Translations under genes and position numbers: made by a program
DNA from: an uncultured Collinsella sp.
GTDB lineage: Bacteria; Actinomycetota; Coriobacteriia; Coriobacteriales; Coriobacteriaceae
DNA: 26,901 nt
Assembly: GCA_902493985.1 (NCBI GenBank)
Contig: CABURR010000029.1
Coordinates: 1-26,901, forward strand
Direction of reading: 5' to 3'
Notes under the pieces: model-generated
The model's input: the letters and a program-made list of their open reading frames with translations, nothing else
What the model was told of the DNA's origin: nothing
Database searches by the model: none
In this document: one piece after another, positions 7,112 to 14,759 of the stretch
How the letters are laid out: every line of letters starts with the position of its first letter
Numbering within the stretch: position 1 is the first letter of the stretch

Positions 7112-7157
7112 GGAAAGCGCATCCCGGAATGGAGGTCCAAACTGGGATGCGCTTTCC
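7112..7157. terminator. Perfect 14-bp hairpin between convergent genes
   Basis: GGAAAGCGCATCCC (7112-7125) and its exact complement (7144-7157) flank an 18-base loop. It lies 22 bases after the patatin-like stop and 44 bases after the thiE stop, so it could end both transcripts. Neither side has a real T-run and the loop is long, so it may instead be a dispersed intergenic repeat that doubles as an RNA end. Confidence 0.55.
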
Positions 7158-7201
7158 ATTGCTGAAGATGTGAGGCTGCGGATCAGCTGCTCGGCTTATG
7201 C

Positions 7202-7897
7202 CTATGCCTGCTGCCAAGTGTCGACGAGCTCCTTGGCCGCGGCGTAGGGGTCATCGGCGCTGCAGACGGCACTCACCACAAAGAAGCCGTCGACGCCGGT
7301 GGCCTTGAGCTGCGGCAGGTCGGCCGTCTTGACGCCGCCGCCCACCACGATGGGCACGGGGCTTGCCGCGTGGAGTGCGGCCAGGTCCTCAAAGCTCTTG
7401 GTGATGATAGAGCCGTCGGCCGCGCGTCCGCAGTCGCGCTTGGTCTCGGTCTCGTGGAGCGGGCCGATGCCCAGGTAGTCGACCAGGCTCATGTCGGCGG
7501 TCTTGACGTACTCGAGCATCTCCTCGCAACGGGCCGAAAGGCCCACAATGGCATCGGGGCCCAGCAGCTTGCGGCAGACCTCGACGGGAATGTCGCTCTG
7601 GCCTACGTGCACGCCGTCGACGGCAATGCCCTGCTCGCGCGCGGCGAGTACACAGTCCAGACGGTCGTCGATTAACAGGGCGACCTGACCGGTCTTGCCA
7701 GCCTGTGCGATTGCCTGCGCGGCGTCGCCGGTCAGTGCAATGATCTCGCGGGCGCTTGCCACCTTGGAGCGCACCTGGATACAGGTAAAGCCTGCGTCGA
7801 GCGCCTGGGCCACCACATCGCCCACGGGGCGCCCGAGGGTGTTTTCGGGGCCGAGTACCAGATAGGCCGAGATATCAAGGTTGTCGCGGATGCTCAT
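7202..7897 (-). CDS. thiE: Thiamine-phosphate synthase
   Basis: This 231-residue TIM-barrel enzyme joins hydroxymethylpyrimidine diphosphate and hydroxyethylthiazole phosphate to give thiamine phosphate in the cytoplasm. Visible features are CIQVRSK near residue 37 (the usual IQLR.K segment), LLIDDRLD, GVHVGQSDI, YLGIGPLHETETK (pyrophosphate and thiazole site), VVGGGV, and the C-terminal GFFVVSAVCSADDP. The start is ATG at 7897, preceded by GGAGGAAG. Its ATG overlaps the stop of the preceding gene (ATGA), so translation is probably coupled. It is the last gene of the riboswitch-controlled operon. Confidence 0.93.
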   Translation of the reverse strand: MSIRDNLDISAYLVLGPENTLGRPVGDVVAQALDAGFTCIQVRSKVASAREIIALTGDAAQAIAQAGKTGQVALLIDDRLDCVLAAREQGIAVDGVHVGQSDIPVEVCRKLLGPDAIVGLSARCEEMLEYVKTADMSLVDYLGIGPLHETETKRDCGRAADGSIITKSFEDLAALHAASPVPIVVGGGVKTADLPQLKATGVDGFFVVSAVCSADDPYAAAKELVDTWQQA

Positions 7898-8235
7898 CGT
7901 GCTTCCTCCTGCTTCTTGATCTGTGCTTCCATGCGCTCGAGCTTGCCGGTCATGGTGTCGGTAAATCCGGGCCGAATATCGGCTTTGAGCACGACTTCGG
8001 TGCGGATTCCCTTGCTCGCCAACACAAAGGTTGCGTCGCGCACGACCTGCATGACCTCGTCCCAGTCGCCCTCGATCTCGGTGAACATCGAGGTGGTGCG
8101 GTTGGGAAGGCCGCTCTCGCGTATGACGCGCACGACCTCGGCGACCTCGGCGGACAGCTCGTCGCCGGTGCCGCACGGGGCGATGGCCACGGCGATGAGC
8201 GTGTTCATTCCGGCATTGGTTGCGGGCTCGGACAT
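7894..8235 (-). CDS. MTH1187/YqgV-family thiamine-binding protein
   Basis: This 113-residue protein belongs to the MTH1187 family (DUF77, COG0011), small ferredoxin-fold proteins reported to bind thiamine or hydroxymethylpyrimidine-type ligands. Typical features are IAVAIAPCGTGDELS at the start, then TSMFTEIEGDWDEVM, and a conserved segment KADIRPG before the C-terminal helix. The start is ATG at 8235, with GGAGG eight bases upstream inside the end of thiM. Between thiM and thiE under a TPP riboswitch, it most likely handles a thiamine precursor. It encodes no recognisable enzyme active site. Confidence 0.88.
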   Translation of the reverse strand: MSEPATNAGMNTLIAVAIAPCGTGDELSAEVAEVVRVIRESGLPNRTTSMFTEIEGDWDEVMQVVRDATFVLASKGIRTEVVLKADIRPGFTDTMTGKLERMEAQIKKQEEAR

Positions 8236-8238
8236 GGC

Positions 8239-9078
8239 TTACGCCTCCTCGAGCTCGAGCTGGTTGTTGGCGATGTCCTGGGCGCTCGCGCGGTAGAGCT
8301 CGTCGATAAAGGCGACCTTAAAGCTTGCCGGGGCGTCGGCGACAGCGGCGGCACGCGTGCCGGCAACGTTGTAGACCGCGGTGCCGCAGATGGCTGCCGT
8401 AAACGGGTCGGCGGCGCAGGCATACACGGCCAGCACGCCGCCCTGCGAGCAGCCGCAACCGGTGATCTTGGACATGAGCGGGCTGCCGCCGTGGGACTTG
8501 GCCACGGTTGTGCCATCGGTAATCAGGTCGACTTCGCCCGAGACCACAACGGCGCCGCCGGTGTAGCGGGCGAGCGCCACGGCGGCATCGCGGGCAGCGT
8601 CTACCGTGTCGGTGGTATCGACACCGCGCACGCGGCTCAGATCGGCCGCCTCGCCCTCAAGACCCCACAGGCCGGCGAGCGCGATGATCTCGGAGGCGTT
8701 GCCGCGCACGATGGCGGGCTTGTACTGCTTGAGTTCGTTTACCAACTGGGTGCGCAGGCTACCGATGCCCAGGCCCACCGGATCGAGCACCCAGGGCTTG
8801 CCGGCGTCGTGTGCCGCCTTGGCCGCGCGGGGAATTGTCTGCTCGTAGATGGGGAAGAGCGTGCCCATGTTGAGATAGATGGCGCCGCCGCCGGCAACGA
8901 GCGCTTCGCCCTCGTCGGGCAGATAGACCATGGCGGCCGATCCGCCCACGGCGAGCTGTGCGTTGGCGACAAAGTCGATCGTCACCGTGTTGGTGATGGA
9001 GCCGGCCATCGGATTGGTGGCGCGAATTTCCTCTACGGCCTTGACCATATGTTGCTTAAGCTGTTCCGAATCAATCAC
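8239..9078 (-). CDS. thiM: Hydroxyethylthiazole kinase
   Basis: This 279-residue ribokinase-fold kinase phosphorylates 4-methyl-5-(2-hydroxyethyl)thiazole for salvage into thiamine. Recognisable parts are the N-terminal SITNTVTIDFVAN segment, GGSAAMVYLPDE, the NMGTL region, PWVLDPVG, RGNASEIIALAG, and the anion-hole and catalytic Cys region KITGCGCSQGG. The start is GTG at 9078, eight bases after AAGGAGG; an ATG eight bases upstream is in another frame. It is the first gene after the TPP riboswitch and terminator, and three bases separate its stop from the next start. No thiD is in this window. Confidence 0.93.
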   Translation of the reverse strand: MIDSEQLKQHMVKAVEEIRATNPMAGSITNTVTIDFVANAQLAVGGSAAMVYLPDEGEALVAGGGAIYLNMGTLFPIYEQTIPRAAKAAHDAGKPWVLDPVGLGIGSLRTQLVNELKQYKPAIVRGNASEIIALAGLWGLEGEAADLSRVRGVDTTDTVDAARDAAVALARYTGGAVVVSGEVDLITDGTTVAKSHGGSPLMSKITGCGCSQGGVLAVYACAADPFTAAICGTAVYNVAGTRAAAVADAPASFKVAFIDELYRASAQDIANNQLELEEA

Positions 9079-9100
9079 TGCACATGCCTCCTTGGCATAG

Positions 9101-9130
9101 AAAAGGGGCGCTGTGCATAGACAGCGCCCC
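9101..9130 (-). terminator. Riboswitch-controlled terminator of the thi operon
   Basis: Read on the minus strand, GGGGCGCTGT and ACAGCGCCCC (10-bp perfect stem, loop CTATGC) are followed by TTTTCT. It lies directly between the TPP aptamer and the thiM ribosome site. This is the usual place for a transcription-attenuating expression platform. Confidence 0.9.
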
Positions 9131-9140
9131 TGTAAAGGCG

Positions 9141-9236
9141 GCATGCTCCCTACGCCAGCATTAACTGACAGGTTCAAAGGATTGGGCCCCATGCCCTCTC
9201 AGCCTTGTGGTTTGCACCGCCGGCACTCCCGCATCG
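9141..9236 (-). promoter_or_regulatory. TPP riboswitch (THI element)
   Basis: The minus-strand RNA carries the TPP aptamer landmarks in order: GGGAGTGCC, GGCTGAGAGGG, CCTTTGAACCTGTCA, then TTAATGCTGGCGTAGGGA, closed by a short ATGC/GCAT stem. Binding of thiamine pyrophosphate should favour the following terminator and lower thiM, the binding-protein gene and thiE. A possible -10 (TAGTAT, 9252-9257) lies just upstream of the aptamer, next to the REP-like hairpin at 9262-9296. Confidence 0.95.
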
Positions 9237-9261
9237 AATCTGTTGTTCCCTATACTAGCGC

Positions 9262-9296
9262 ACCTGCCAAAAAGGGACAGGTTTATTTTGGCAGGT
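9262..9296. repeat. Second REP-like hairpin, between divergent promoters
   Basis: ACCTGCCAAAA and its exact complement flank AGGGACAGGTTTA. The core AAAGGGACAG is shared with the hairpin at 975-1009, but the arms are different. It fills the space between the probable -10 of the thi leader (TAGTAT, 9252-9257, minus) and that of the HAD gene (TACAAT, 9300-9305, plus), so it must overlap both -35 regions. Confidence 0.65.
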
Positions 9297-9333
9297 CGTT
9301 ACAATAGGTAGGACCGATACGAATGGGGGCCTT

Positions 9334-10242
9334 ATGATTAAACTTGTGCTGACCGATATGGACGATACGCTGATTCCAGCCGGGCATGACGGCGCCAGCG
9401 ACTACGCCATTGAGGGTATTCATGCCATGCAGGCGGCGGGTCTGCACTTTGGGCCGGTTTCGGGTCGTCAGCCGTCCGCGATGGGCTGGATGTTCAAAAA
9501 CCGTTCCGAGTGTTTTTCGACCGGTGCGTTCTGTAACGGCCAGGTGATGTTTGTCGACGGCGAAGTAGTCGCTTCGCGCGCAATCGACAACGATGCTCTG
9601 ATGCGTTTGGCTGACTATCTGGAGCAAGAGACCGACGATACATTTCTAAAAGTCTACAGCCTGGGCGATGACTTTTGGGGCAACGATGCCTATTGCGTGA
9701 CGAGCAATCCCGAGCGTGTGCGTCGCGCTATGGAGTCGGGCGGCAATGCGTGGCTCAAAGGCGAAGAGGCCCCGTGTCGTCCCGTCGTCGATGGCGCGCC
9801 GGTGTTTAAGGCGAATATCTGGAGTGCCCGTTCGCGTGAGGAGCTCGCGGAGCTACGCGAGCGCGTTGCCGTTGAGGTGCCGGAACTCTCGCTTGTGTTT
9901 CCCAACAACCGAGTGCGCCTGTTCGACATCCTTCCGGATGGTTGGGACAAGGGCTGCGCTGCGCTGGAGCTGGCGCGCGCCTTGAGCCTGACGCCCGACG
10001 AGGTGGCCGTATTTGGCGATTCCGATAACGATCTGCCCATGATCGATGCCGTTCCCAACTCCGTTGCAGTCGCCAATGCCAACGAGGCCGTCACGGCTGC
10101 CGCGCGCTGGCATATCGGCGCCGCGGTGGATGATGCGGTCGCCGGAGTCCTGCATCAGATTGCCGCCTGCGCCGCGACGGGGGAGATGCCGCCGTTTATG
10201 CGCCTGCCGGGTACTGCCGACGCGAATCTCACTAACAGCTAA
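9334..10242 (+). CDS. HAD-superfamily (Cof-type) phosphatase
   Basis: This 302-residue phosphatase is of the Cof/YbiV class. Motif I is DMDDTL at residues 8-13 (Asp nucleophile and acid/base Asp), the serine of PVSGRQPSAMG is motif II, Lys of DGWDKG is motif III, and GDSDNDLPMI is motif IV. These enzymes dephosphorylate sugar phosphates, FMN, PLP or pyrimidine intermediates. The cap insertion between motifs II and III sets the choice and cannot be read here. The start is ATG at 9334 after GGGGG. It ends ten bases before the LysR gene, so the two are very probably cotranscribed from the TACAAT promoter at 9300-9305. Confidence 0.88.
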   Translation: MIKLVLTDMDDTLIPAGHDGASDYAIEGIHAMQAAGLHFGPVSGRQPSAMGWMFKNRSECFSTGAFCNGQVMFVDGEVVASRAIDNDALMRLADYLEQETDDTFLKVYSLGDDFWGNDAYCVTSNPERVRRAMESGGNAWLKGEEAPCRPVVDGAPVFKANIWSARSREELAELRERVAVEVPELSLVFPNNRVRLFDILPDGWDKGCAALELARALSLTPDEVAVFGDSDNDLPMIDAVPNSVAVANANEAVTAAARWHIGAAVDDAVAGVLHQIAACAATGEMPPFMRLPGTADANLTNS

Positions 10243-10252
10243 GGAGACAGCC

Positions 10253-11149
10253 ATGAAGCTCCAGCAGCTCAGATATGTCGTCAAAGTTGCCGAATGCGGC
10301 AGCATTACCGAGGCCTCGCGCCGGCTCTTTGTGTCGCAGCCTTCGATTACCGCGTCGATTCGCGATCTCGAAAACGAGATGGGTGTGCACATCTTTGAGC
10401 GCACCAACAAGGGCGTCATTGTGTCCGAGGAAGGCGAGACCTTCTTGGGCTATGCGCGCCAGGTACTCGACCAGGCCGACCTGCTCGAGGGCAAGTACAA
10501 GGGCGCATCCGAGCAGGTGCCGCACTTTAGTGTGAGCTGCCAGCATTATTCCTTTGCCGTCAACGCGTTTGTCGACGTGATCCGCGAGTTCGATGCCGCG
10601 CGCTACGACTTTACCCTGCGCGAGGAACAGACCCACGAAATTATCGAGGATGTCGCGCATATGAAAAGCGAACTCGGCATCCTGTATCTGTCGGAGCACA
10701 ATCGCGAGGTCATCGAGCGCATGCTTGCCGCCAACGAGCTCGTGTTCGAAGGGCTCTTCTGCGCCACGCCGCATGTCTTCGTCTGCGCCGACCATCCGCT
10801 GGCGGGCCGCTCCAGCGTGACGCTCGAGGATCTGGAAGACTACCCGTTCCTGTCCTACGAGCAGGGCAGCTACAACTCGTTTTACTATTCCGAGGAGCTG
10901 ACCTCGACGTTCGAGCGTCGCAAAAATATCCGCGTGCGCGACCGTGCGACGTTGTTCAATTTGGCCATGGGCCTCAACGGCTACACGGTATGCTCGGGCG
11001 TGATCAGCCACGAGCTCAACGGCCCCGGCATTATCTCGATTCCGCTCGACGTGGACGAGTACATGGAGATTGGCATCATCACGCGCAAGAACACGACGCT
11101 CACGCGCTACGGTCGGGCCTATATCGACGCGATTCGTCAGCATATCTAG
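10253..11149 (+). CDS. LysR-family transcriptional regulator
   Basis: This 298-residue LysR regulator has an N-terminal winged helix at residues 1-60 (LQQLRYVVKVAECGSITEASRRLFVSQ, then the recognition helix region SQPSITASIRDLE). The effector-binding domain follows from about residue 90. The start is ATG at 10253, with AAGGAG upstream overlapping the end of the HAD gene. A textbook T-N11-A LysR box (11196-11218) stands between its stop and the MetE-C-like gene, so that gene is a likely target. Methionine or one-carbon signals are possible effectors, by inference from the neighbour only. Confidence 0.9.
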   Translation: MKLQQLRYVVKVAECGSITEASRRLFVSQPSITASIRDLENEMGVHIFERTNKGVIVSEEGETFLGYARQVLDQADLLEGKYKGASEQVPHFSVSCQHYSFAVNAFVDVIREFDAARYDFTLREEQTHEIIEDVAHMKSELGILYLSEHNREVIERMLAANELVFEGLFCATPHVFVCADHPLAGRSSVTLEDLEDYPFLSYEQGSYNSFYYSEELTSTFERRKNIRVRDRATLFNLAMGLNGYTVCSGVISHELNGPGIISIPLDVDEYMEIGIITRKNTTLTRYGRAYIDAIRQHI

Positions 11150-11195
11150 GCTGCTGTGCTCCGCACGGTTCAAGTCTCTTTATGACAGTCCAGAC

Positions 11196-11218
11196 TGATA
11201 TAGGAAGCATCTATATCA
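11196..11218 (+). promoter_or_regulatory. LysR-type operator upstream of the MetE-C-like gene
   Basis: The perfect dyad TGATATAG-N7-CTATATCA contains the standard LysR box (T-N11-A within ATAG-N7-CTAT). It lies 87 bases before the gene start. The AT-rich stretch behind it (TTATAAACGTATATTTTA) can hold the -10. The box sits where an activator of this family would bind. Confidence 0.65.
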
Positions 11219-11250
11219 AACTGTTATAAACGTATATTTTACGATGACCA

Positions 11251-11264
11251 TATGAGCGCTCATA
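11251..11264. promoter_or_regulatory. 14-bp perfect palindrome in the leader of the MetE-C-like gene
   Basis: TATGAGCGCTCATA is fully palindromic and lies 41 bases before the start codon, just after the likely -10. It could be the site of a dimeric repressor. The binding protein is not identified. Confidence 0.4.
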
Positions 11265-11304
11265 CTCTGTCCCAGTAAAGCAACCAATGCAAAGGGAGAT
11301 ATCT

Positions 11305-12438
11305 ATGAGCACTTCGATTCAACCGAACGCGCCGTTTCGTGCCGATATCGTCGGCAGTTTTCTTCGTCCGCAGGCTGTAAAGGATGCCCGTGCCGCCTAT
11401 GTCGCGGGTAAACTCGACGCTTCCGGCCTTAAGGCCGTCGAGGACGAGGCCATCCGCGACTTAGTGGCCAAGCAGAAGGCCGCCGGCCTGCAGGTGATCA
11501 CCGATGGCGAGTTCCGCCGCAGCTACTGGCACCTCGATTTTATGTGGGGCCTTAACGGCATTGAGCGCCGCACCTCACGCACGGGTTATATGTTCCATGA
11601 CGAGGAGACGACGGCCGACACCGCCGTGGTTACCGGTCCCATTAGCGGCGAGAACCACCCGTTCGTCGAGCATTTTAAGTTTGTCAAGGCGCTTGAGGGG
11701 GAGGGCCAGGTCGCGCGTCAAACCATTCCGGCGCCGATCCAGACGTTCTCGGAGGTTACGCTCGACCGCTGCGATGGACAGCAGGAGAGTCTGCGCGCCG
11801 TCTACAAGACCGATGAGGAACTTGCCGACGCCATTGCAGCCGCTTATCGCACGGTGATCGCCGACCTGTATGCCGCGGGCTGCCGCAACATCCAATTTGA
11901 TGACTGCACCTGGGGCATCTATTGCGATACGGACTTTGTGTCCAAGACTGGCATGAGCCCGGTTGACCTGCAAAAGGTGAGCGAGCTGGGCGTGGCGCTC
12001 AACAATGCTGCCATCGCGGGCAAGCCCGACGATCTGGTTATCAACACGCATGTGTGCCGCGGCAACTATCACTCCACGTATGCCTTCGAGGGTGGTTACG
12101 ATCCCATTGCGCCGTACCTGTTCGCACATGAGAACGTCGACGCGTTCTACCTTGAGTTCGATACGCCACGCGCCGGTGGCTTTGAGCCGCTTAAGTACGT
12201 TGCTCCCGGCAAGAAGGTCGTGCTGGGCCTGGTGACCACCAAGGCGGCTGAGCTTGAGGACGAGGACGTTATCGTCGAACGTATCCAAGAGGCCGCAAAG
12301 TATGTGCCGCTCGAGAACCTGTACCTGTCGCCCCAGTGCGGCTTTGCCAGCTGCGAGATTGGCAACAAGCTGACCGAGGACGAACAGTGGGCAAAGATCG
12401 CGCTGGTCAAGCGCATTGCTGAGCGCGTTTGGAAGTAA
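11305..12438 (+). CDS. MetE C-terminal-domain methyltransferase (YxjG/YxjH-like, cobalamin-independent methionine synthase family)
   Basis: This 377-residue protein matches only the catalytic C-terminal half of MetE, as in Bacillus YxjG/YxjH. Zinc ligands are visible as His249 and Cys251 (THVCRGN) and Cys345 (SPQCGF). Other family segments are ADIVGSFLRP, ITDGEFRRSYWHLDF, FDDCTWGIY and FYLEFDTPRAGGFEPL. The expected reaction is methyl transfer to homocysteine (or another thiol) to make methionine. The methyl donor is uncertain because the N-terminal folate domain is absent. The start is ATG at 11305 after AAGGGAG. A LysR gene and its box lie directly upstream. No terminator is evident after it, so some read-through to the uracil permease gene is possible. 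Confidence 0.88.
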   Translation: MSTSIQPNAPFRADIVGSFLRPQAVKDARAAYVAGKLDASGLKAVEDEAIRDLVAKQKAAGLQVITDGEFRRSYWHLDFMWGLNGIERRTSRTGYMFHDEETTADTAVVTGPISGENHPFVEHFKFVKALEGEGQVARQTIPAPIQTFSEVTLDRCDGQQESLRAVYKTDEELADAIAAAYRTVIADLYAAGCRNIQFDDCTWGIYCDTDFVSKTGMSPVDLQKVSELGVALNNAAIAGKPDDLVINTHVCRGNYHSTYAFEGGYDPIAPYLFAHENVDAFYLEFDTPRAGGFEPLKYVAPGKKVVLGLVTTKAAELEDEDVIVERIQEAAKYVPLENLYLSPQCGFASCEIGNKLTEDEQWAKIALVKRIAERVWK

Positions 12439-12561
12439 CGTTACCGCTTGCAGGTGACGGCGCGCGCGAGACATGGTGTATCACGTACAATGGTTCGGAT
12501 CGTATCGTTCGGGCAGGTTATCCGATATGCCTGATCGCCCTTCCATCATGAAAGGACTTCC

Positions 12562-13896
12562 ATGTCCCAATCCTCGACGCCCGCCGTCACCGATGCCATC
12601 TACGACGCATCGTCGCTCGGCCGCCCGCGCATGTTCGTGTTGGGTTTGCAACACATGTTTGCGATGTTCGGAGCCACGGTGCTCGTGCCCGTGCTCACCG
12701 GCCTTTCCGTTTCGGCGACGCTTCTGTTCGCCGGCATCGGCACGCTGCTGTTTCATTTTCTATCGCGCGGTAAGGTGCCTGCGTTCCTGGGCTCGTCGTT
12801 TGCCTTTATCGCGGGTTATGCCGCCATTGCGCCCAACGGCGAGGCCGAGCTTTTGCCCTACGCCTGCCTGGGCGTTGCCTGCGCCGGTCTGCTCTATCCG
12901 GTGCTCGCGGCCCTGTTCCGTGCCTTTGGCGCCAAGCGTGTCATGCGCTTCTTTCCGCCGGTGGTGACCGGTCCCATCGTCATTTCCATCGGCCTGATCC
13001 TAGCGAGCTCTGCCATTGCCAACTGCCAGACCAATTGGCTTGTTGCCGTTGTCGCTGCGGCCGTCATCGTCATCTGCAATATTTGGGGCCGCGGCATGGT
13101 CAAGATCGTGCCGATCCTGCTGGGCGTCGTGGTGAGCTATACCGTTGCGGCCGCGTTGGGTGAGGTCGATTTTTCGGGCGTTGCCGCCGCTCCGTGGGTC
13201 GGTCTGCCCATCGTGTGGGACAACACCGTGTTTGCGCTCTTTGGCCCGCAGTTCGATAGCGGTCTTGCCACGACGGCCATCATCACCATCATGCCGCTGG
13301 CCTTTGCAACTATGATCGAGCATATCGGCGATATCTCCGCCATTGGCTCTACCTGCGAACGCAATTACATTGCCGATCCCGGTCTGCACCGTACCCTGCT
13401 CGGCGATGGCCTGGCGACCATCTTGGCATCGCTCTTTGGCGCCCCCGCCAATACGACGTATGGCGAGAACACCGGCGTGCTTGCCTTGACGCGTGTGTTC
13501 GACCCGCGTGTGATTCGCATTGCCGCCTGCTGCGCCATTGTGCTTTCGTTCTGCCCCAAGTTTGCTGCGGTGATTGCCGCCATGCCGGCGTGCGTTATCG
13601 GCGGTGTGTCACTCGTGCTCTACGGCATGATCAGCGCCGTTGGCGTGCGTAACCTCATCGAGAATCAGGTTGATTTCCAGAACAACCGCAACGTGCTGGT
13701 GGCGGCTCTGGTGCTCGTGCTTTCGCTCGGCATTGCCTACAGTACCGCCGGTGCCATCGTGCTGGAGCTGGGCGGCGTGACGATTTCGCTTTCGGGCCTT
13801 GCCGTGGGCTCGCTGGTGGGCATTGTGCTCAACGCCATCCTGCCCGGTAATGACTTTGAGTTTGATACTTCCGAGCTTGAGGAGACTGCTGAATAG
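12562..13896 (+). CDS. uraA: Uracil permease, NCS2 family
   Basis: This 444-residue membrane protein has about 14 hydrophobic segments of the nucleobase-cation symporter 2 family. Features specific to the uracil branch are LGLQHMFAMFGATVLVP near the start, the transmembrane carboxylate Glu253 in MIEHIGD followed by CERNYIADPGLHRTLLGDG, and Glu302 in TTYGENTGVLALTR. It should import uracil with protons. The start is ATG at 12562, after AAAGGA. TACAAT at 12486-12491 is a possible -10. I do not see a PyrR-type attenuator in the 120-base leader. The gene ends at a strong bidirectional terminator. Confidence 0.9.
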   Translation: MSQSSTPAVTDAIYDASSLGRPRMFVLGLQHMFAMFGATVLVPVLTGLSVSATLLFAGIGTLLFHFLSRGKVPAFLGSSFAFIAGYAAIAPNGEAELLPYACLGVACAGLLYPVLAALFRAFGAKRVMRFFPPVVTGPIVISIGLILASSAIANCQTNWLVAVVAAAVIVICNIWGRGMVKIVPILLGVVVSYTVAAALGEVDFSGVAAAPWVGLPIVWDNTVFALFGPQFDSGLATTAIITIMPLAFATMIEHIGDISAIGSTCERNYIADPGLHRTLLGDGLATILASLFGAPANTTYGENTGVLALTRVFDPRVIRIAACCAIVLSFCPKFAAVIAAMPACVIGGVSLVLYGMISAVGVRNLIENQVDFQNNRNVLVAALVLVLSLGIAYSTAGAIVLELGGVTISLSGLAVGSLVGIVLNAILPGNDFEFDTSELEETAE

Positions 13897-13913
13897 TAGC
13901 TGCGTTCAGCCAA

Positions 13914-13961
13914 ATTAAAAATGGCGTCCATGCGTATGTACGCGTGGACGCCATTTTTAAT
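13914..13961. terminator. Bidirectional terminator between uraA and the esterase gene
   Basis: A 21-bp stem (one G-T pair) has the loop TATGTA. The arms begin and end in A- and T-rich ends (ATTAAAAATGGC on the left, GCCATTTTTAAT on the right), giving a T-run in both directions. The esterase stop codon (TAA, minus strand, 13957-13959) lies inside the stem. Confidence 0.9.
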
Positions 13962-14622
13962 GCGTCAGTATCCAGTGGATGCCGCGCGCCATGCGCAGGT
14001 CAGTTTGGGCAAAGTGATTGCCGGGGTTGAGCTCCAGCGTTGTTGGAATGTCACGCTCGATAAACAGCTCTTCCATCGCACGCGTATCGTCGAGTACGTG
14101 CCGCATCATGCGGTTGGGCGTCTTGGTTTCCTTTTTACCGAGCGACAGATAGGCGGCGTCGGGCGTGGCTGTCATCGTGCGCTCGCGCGCGTAGTCGATA
14201 AAGCCGGGGAACCACAGCGACCCCGATGCACTTGCCGCGCGCTCAAAGACATCTGTTTGCCAAAGTGCCCACAGTGAAAAAAGACCCGCCAACGAGTAGC
14301 CGGCAATGCCGCGCCAGGTGGGCGGGCAGGGAAGTGATGATTCGGCCTCTGGGATTATCTGATTCAGCAGCTCATCGAGAAACTCAGACGCCTGTCCGCC
14401 AAAGGGCTCGGCATCTCGTATAGTTCCGTCGCATTCCCAGGGGCTCAGCTCGCGATTCCAATCGAGTCCTCCAATGGCGGCAAGGGTGAAGGGCGGGCAG
14501 TCGAGCTCTCGGCAGCGCTCGTAGACTTCACTACCGTCGCCCATAACCACGGGAAGGTAGATGACGGGCGCGCCTTCCACACACTCTGAATAAACGGTTA
14601 TCTGCTTATGATGCGCTTCCAA
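13957..14622 (-). CDS. Alpha/beta hydrolase, esterase D / enterochelin-esterase-like
   Basis: This soluble alpha/beta hydrolase of about 221 residues carries the nucleophile elbow GYSLAG near the middle, following an IAAIGG-type strand region (LAAIGGLDWNRELSPW), and the final histidine in LELNPGNHFAQ. The YLPVVMGDGSEVYERC opening is typical of a small esterase group that acts on acyl or siderophore esters. The start is uncertain. TTG at 14622 follows a purine-rich GAGAGAAG at a suitable distance and is taken here. GTG at 14670 would add 16 residues but has no ribosome site. No neighbour suggests the substrate. Confidence 0.75.
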   Translation of the reverse strand: MEAHHKQITVYSECVEGAPVIYLPVVMGDGSEVYERCRELDCPPFTLAAIGGLDWNRELSPWECDGTIRDAEPFGGQASEFLDELLNQIIPEAESSLPCPPTWRGIAGYSLAGLFSLWALWQTDVFERAASASGSLWFPGFIDYARERTMTATPDAAYLSLGKKETKTPNRMMRHVLDDTRAMEELFIERDIPTTLELNPGNHFAQTDLRMARGIHWILTH

Positions 14623-14690
14623 GGCAGGCTTCTCTCGGTGTTGTGATATTGACAGCCTCAATTGTCGCACGCTGGCGCGGGGGCAGACGC

Positions 14691-14732
14691 TAAAAGAAAG
14701 GCGCGGAGCCGCTCGATGCGACTCCGCGCCTT
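14691..14732 (-). terminator. Intrinsic terminator of the purine permease gene
   Basis: AAGGCGCGGAG (14698-14708) pairs with CTCCGCGCCTT (14722-14732). Inner CGC/GCG pairs extend the stem. On the minus strand it is followed by TCTTTTAG. It lies 28 bases after the permease stop. Confidence 0.85.
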
Positions 14733-14759
14733 GATGTTCTGCTTTAGCAGACTATGCCG

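Noticed and set aside
6229..7140. 303-residue open frame on the minus strand
   Set aside because: It is antisense to the patatin-like gene with its intact GxSxG and DGG motifs, and has no recognisable domain.
10232..11173. 313-residue open frame on the minus strand
   Set aside because: It is antisense to the LysR gene and has no ribosome site or recognisable domain.
11181..11226. 15-codon frame starting ATGACAGTC
   Set aside because: It has no ribosome site and overlaps the LysR box. It is probably chance.
11575..12474. 299-residue open frame on the minus strand
   Set aside because: It is antisense to the MetE-C-like gene and has no domain or ribosome site.
12439..12561. PyrR-type attenuator before uraA
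   Set aside because: Only short, weak stems are present. There is no terminator with T-run and no PyrR-binding loop.
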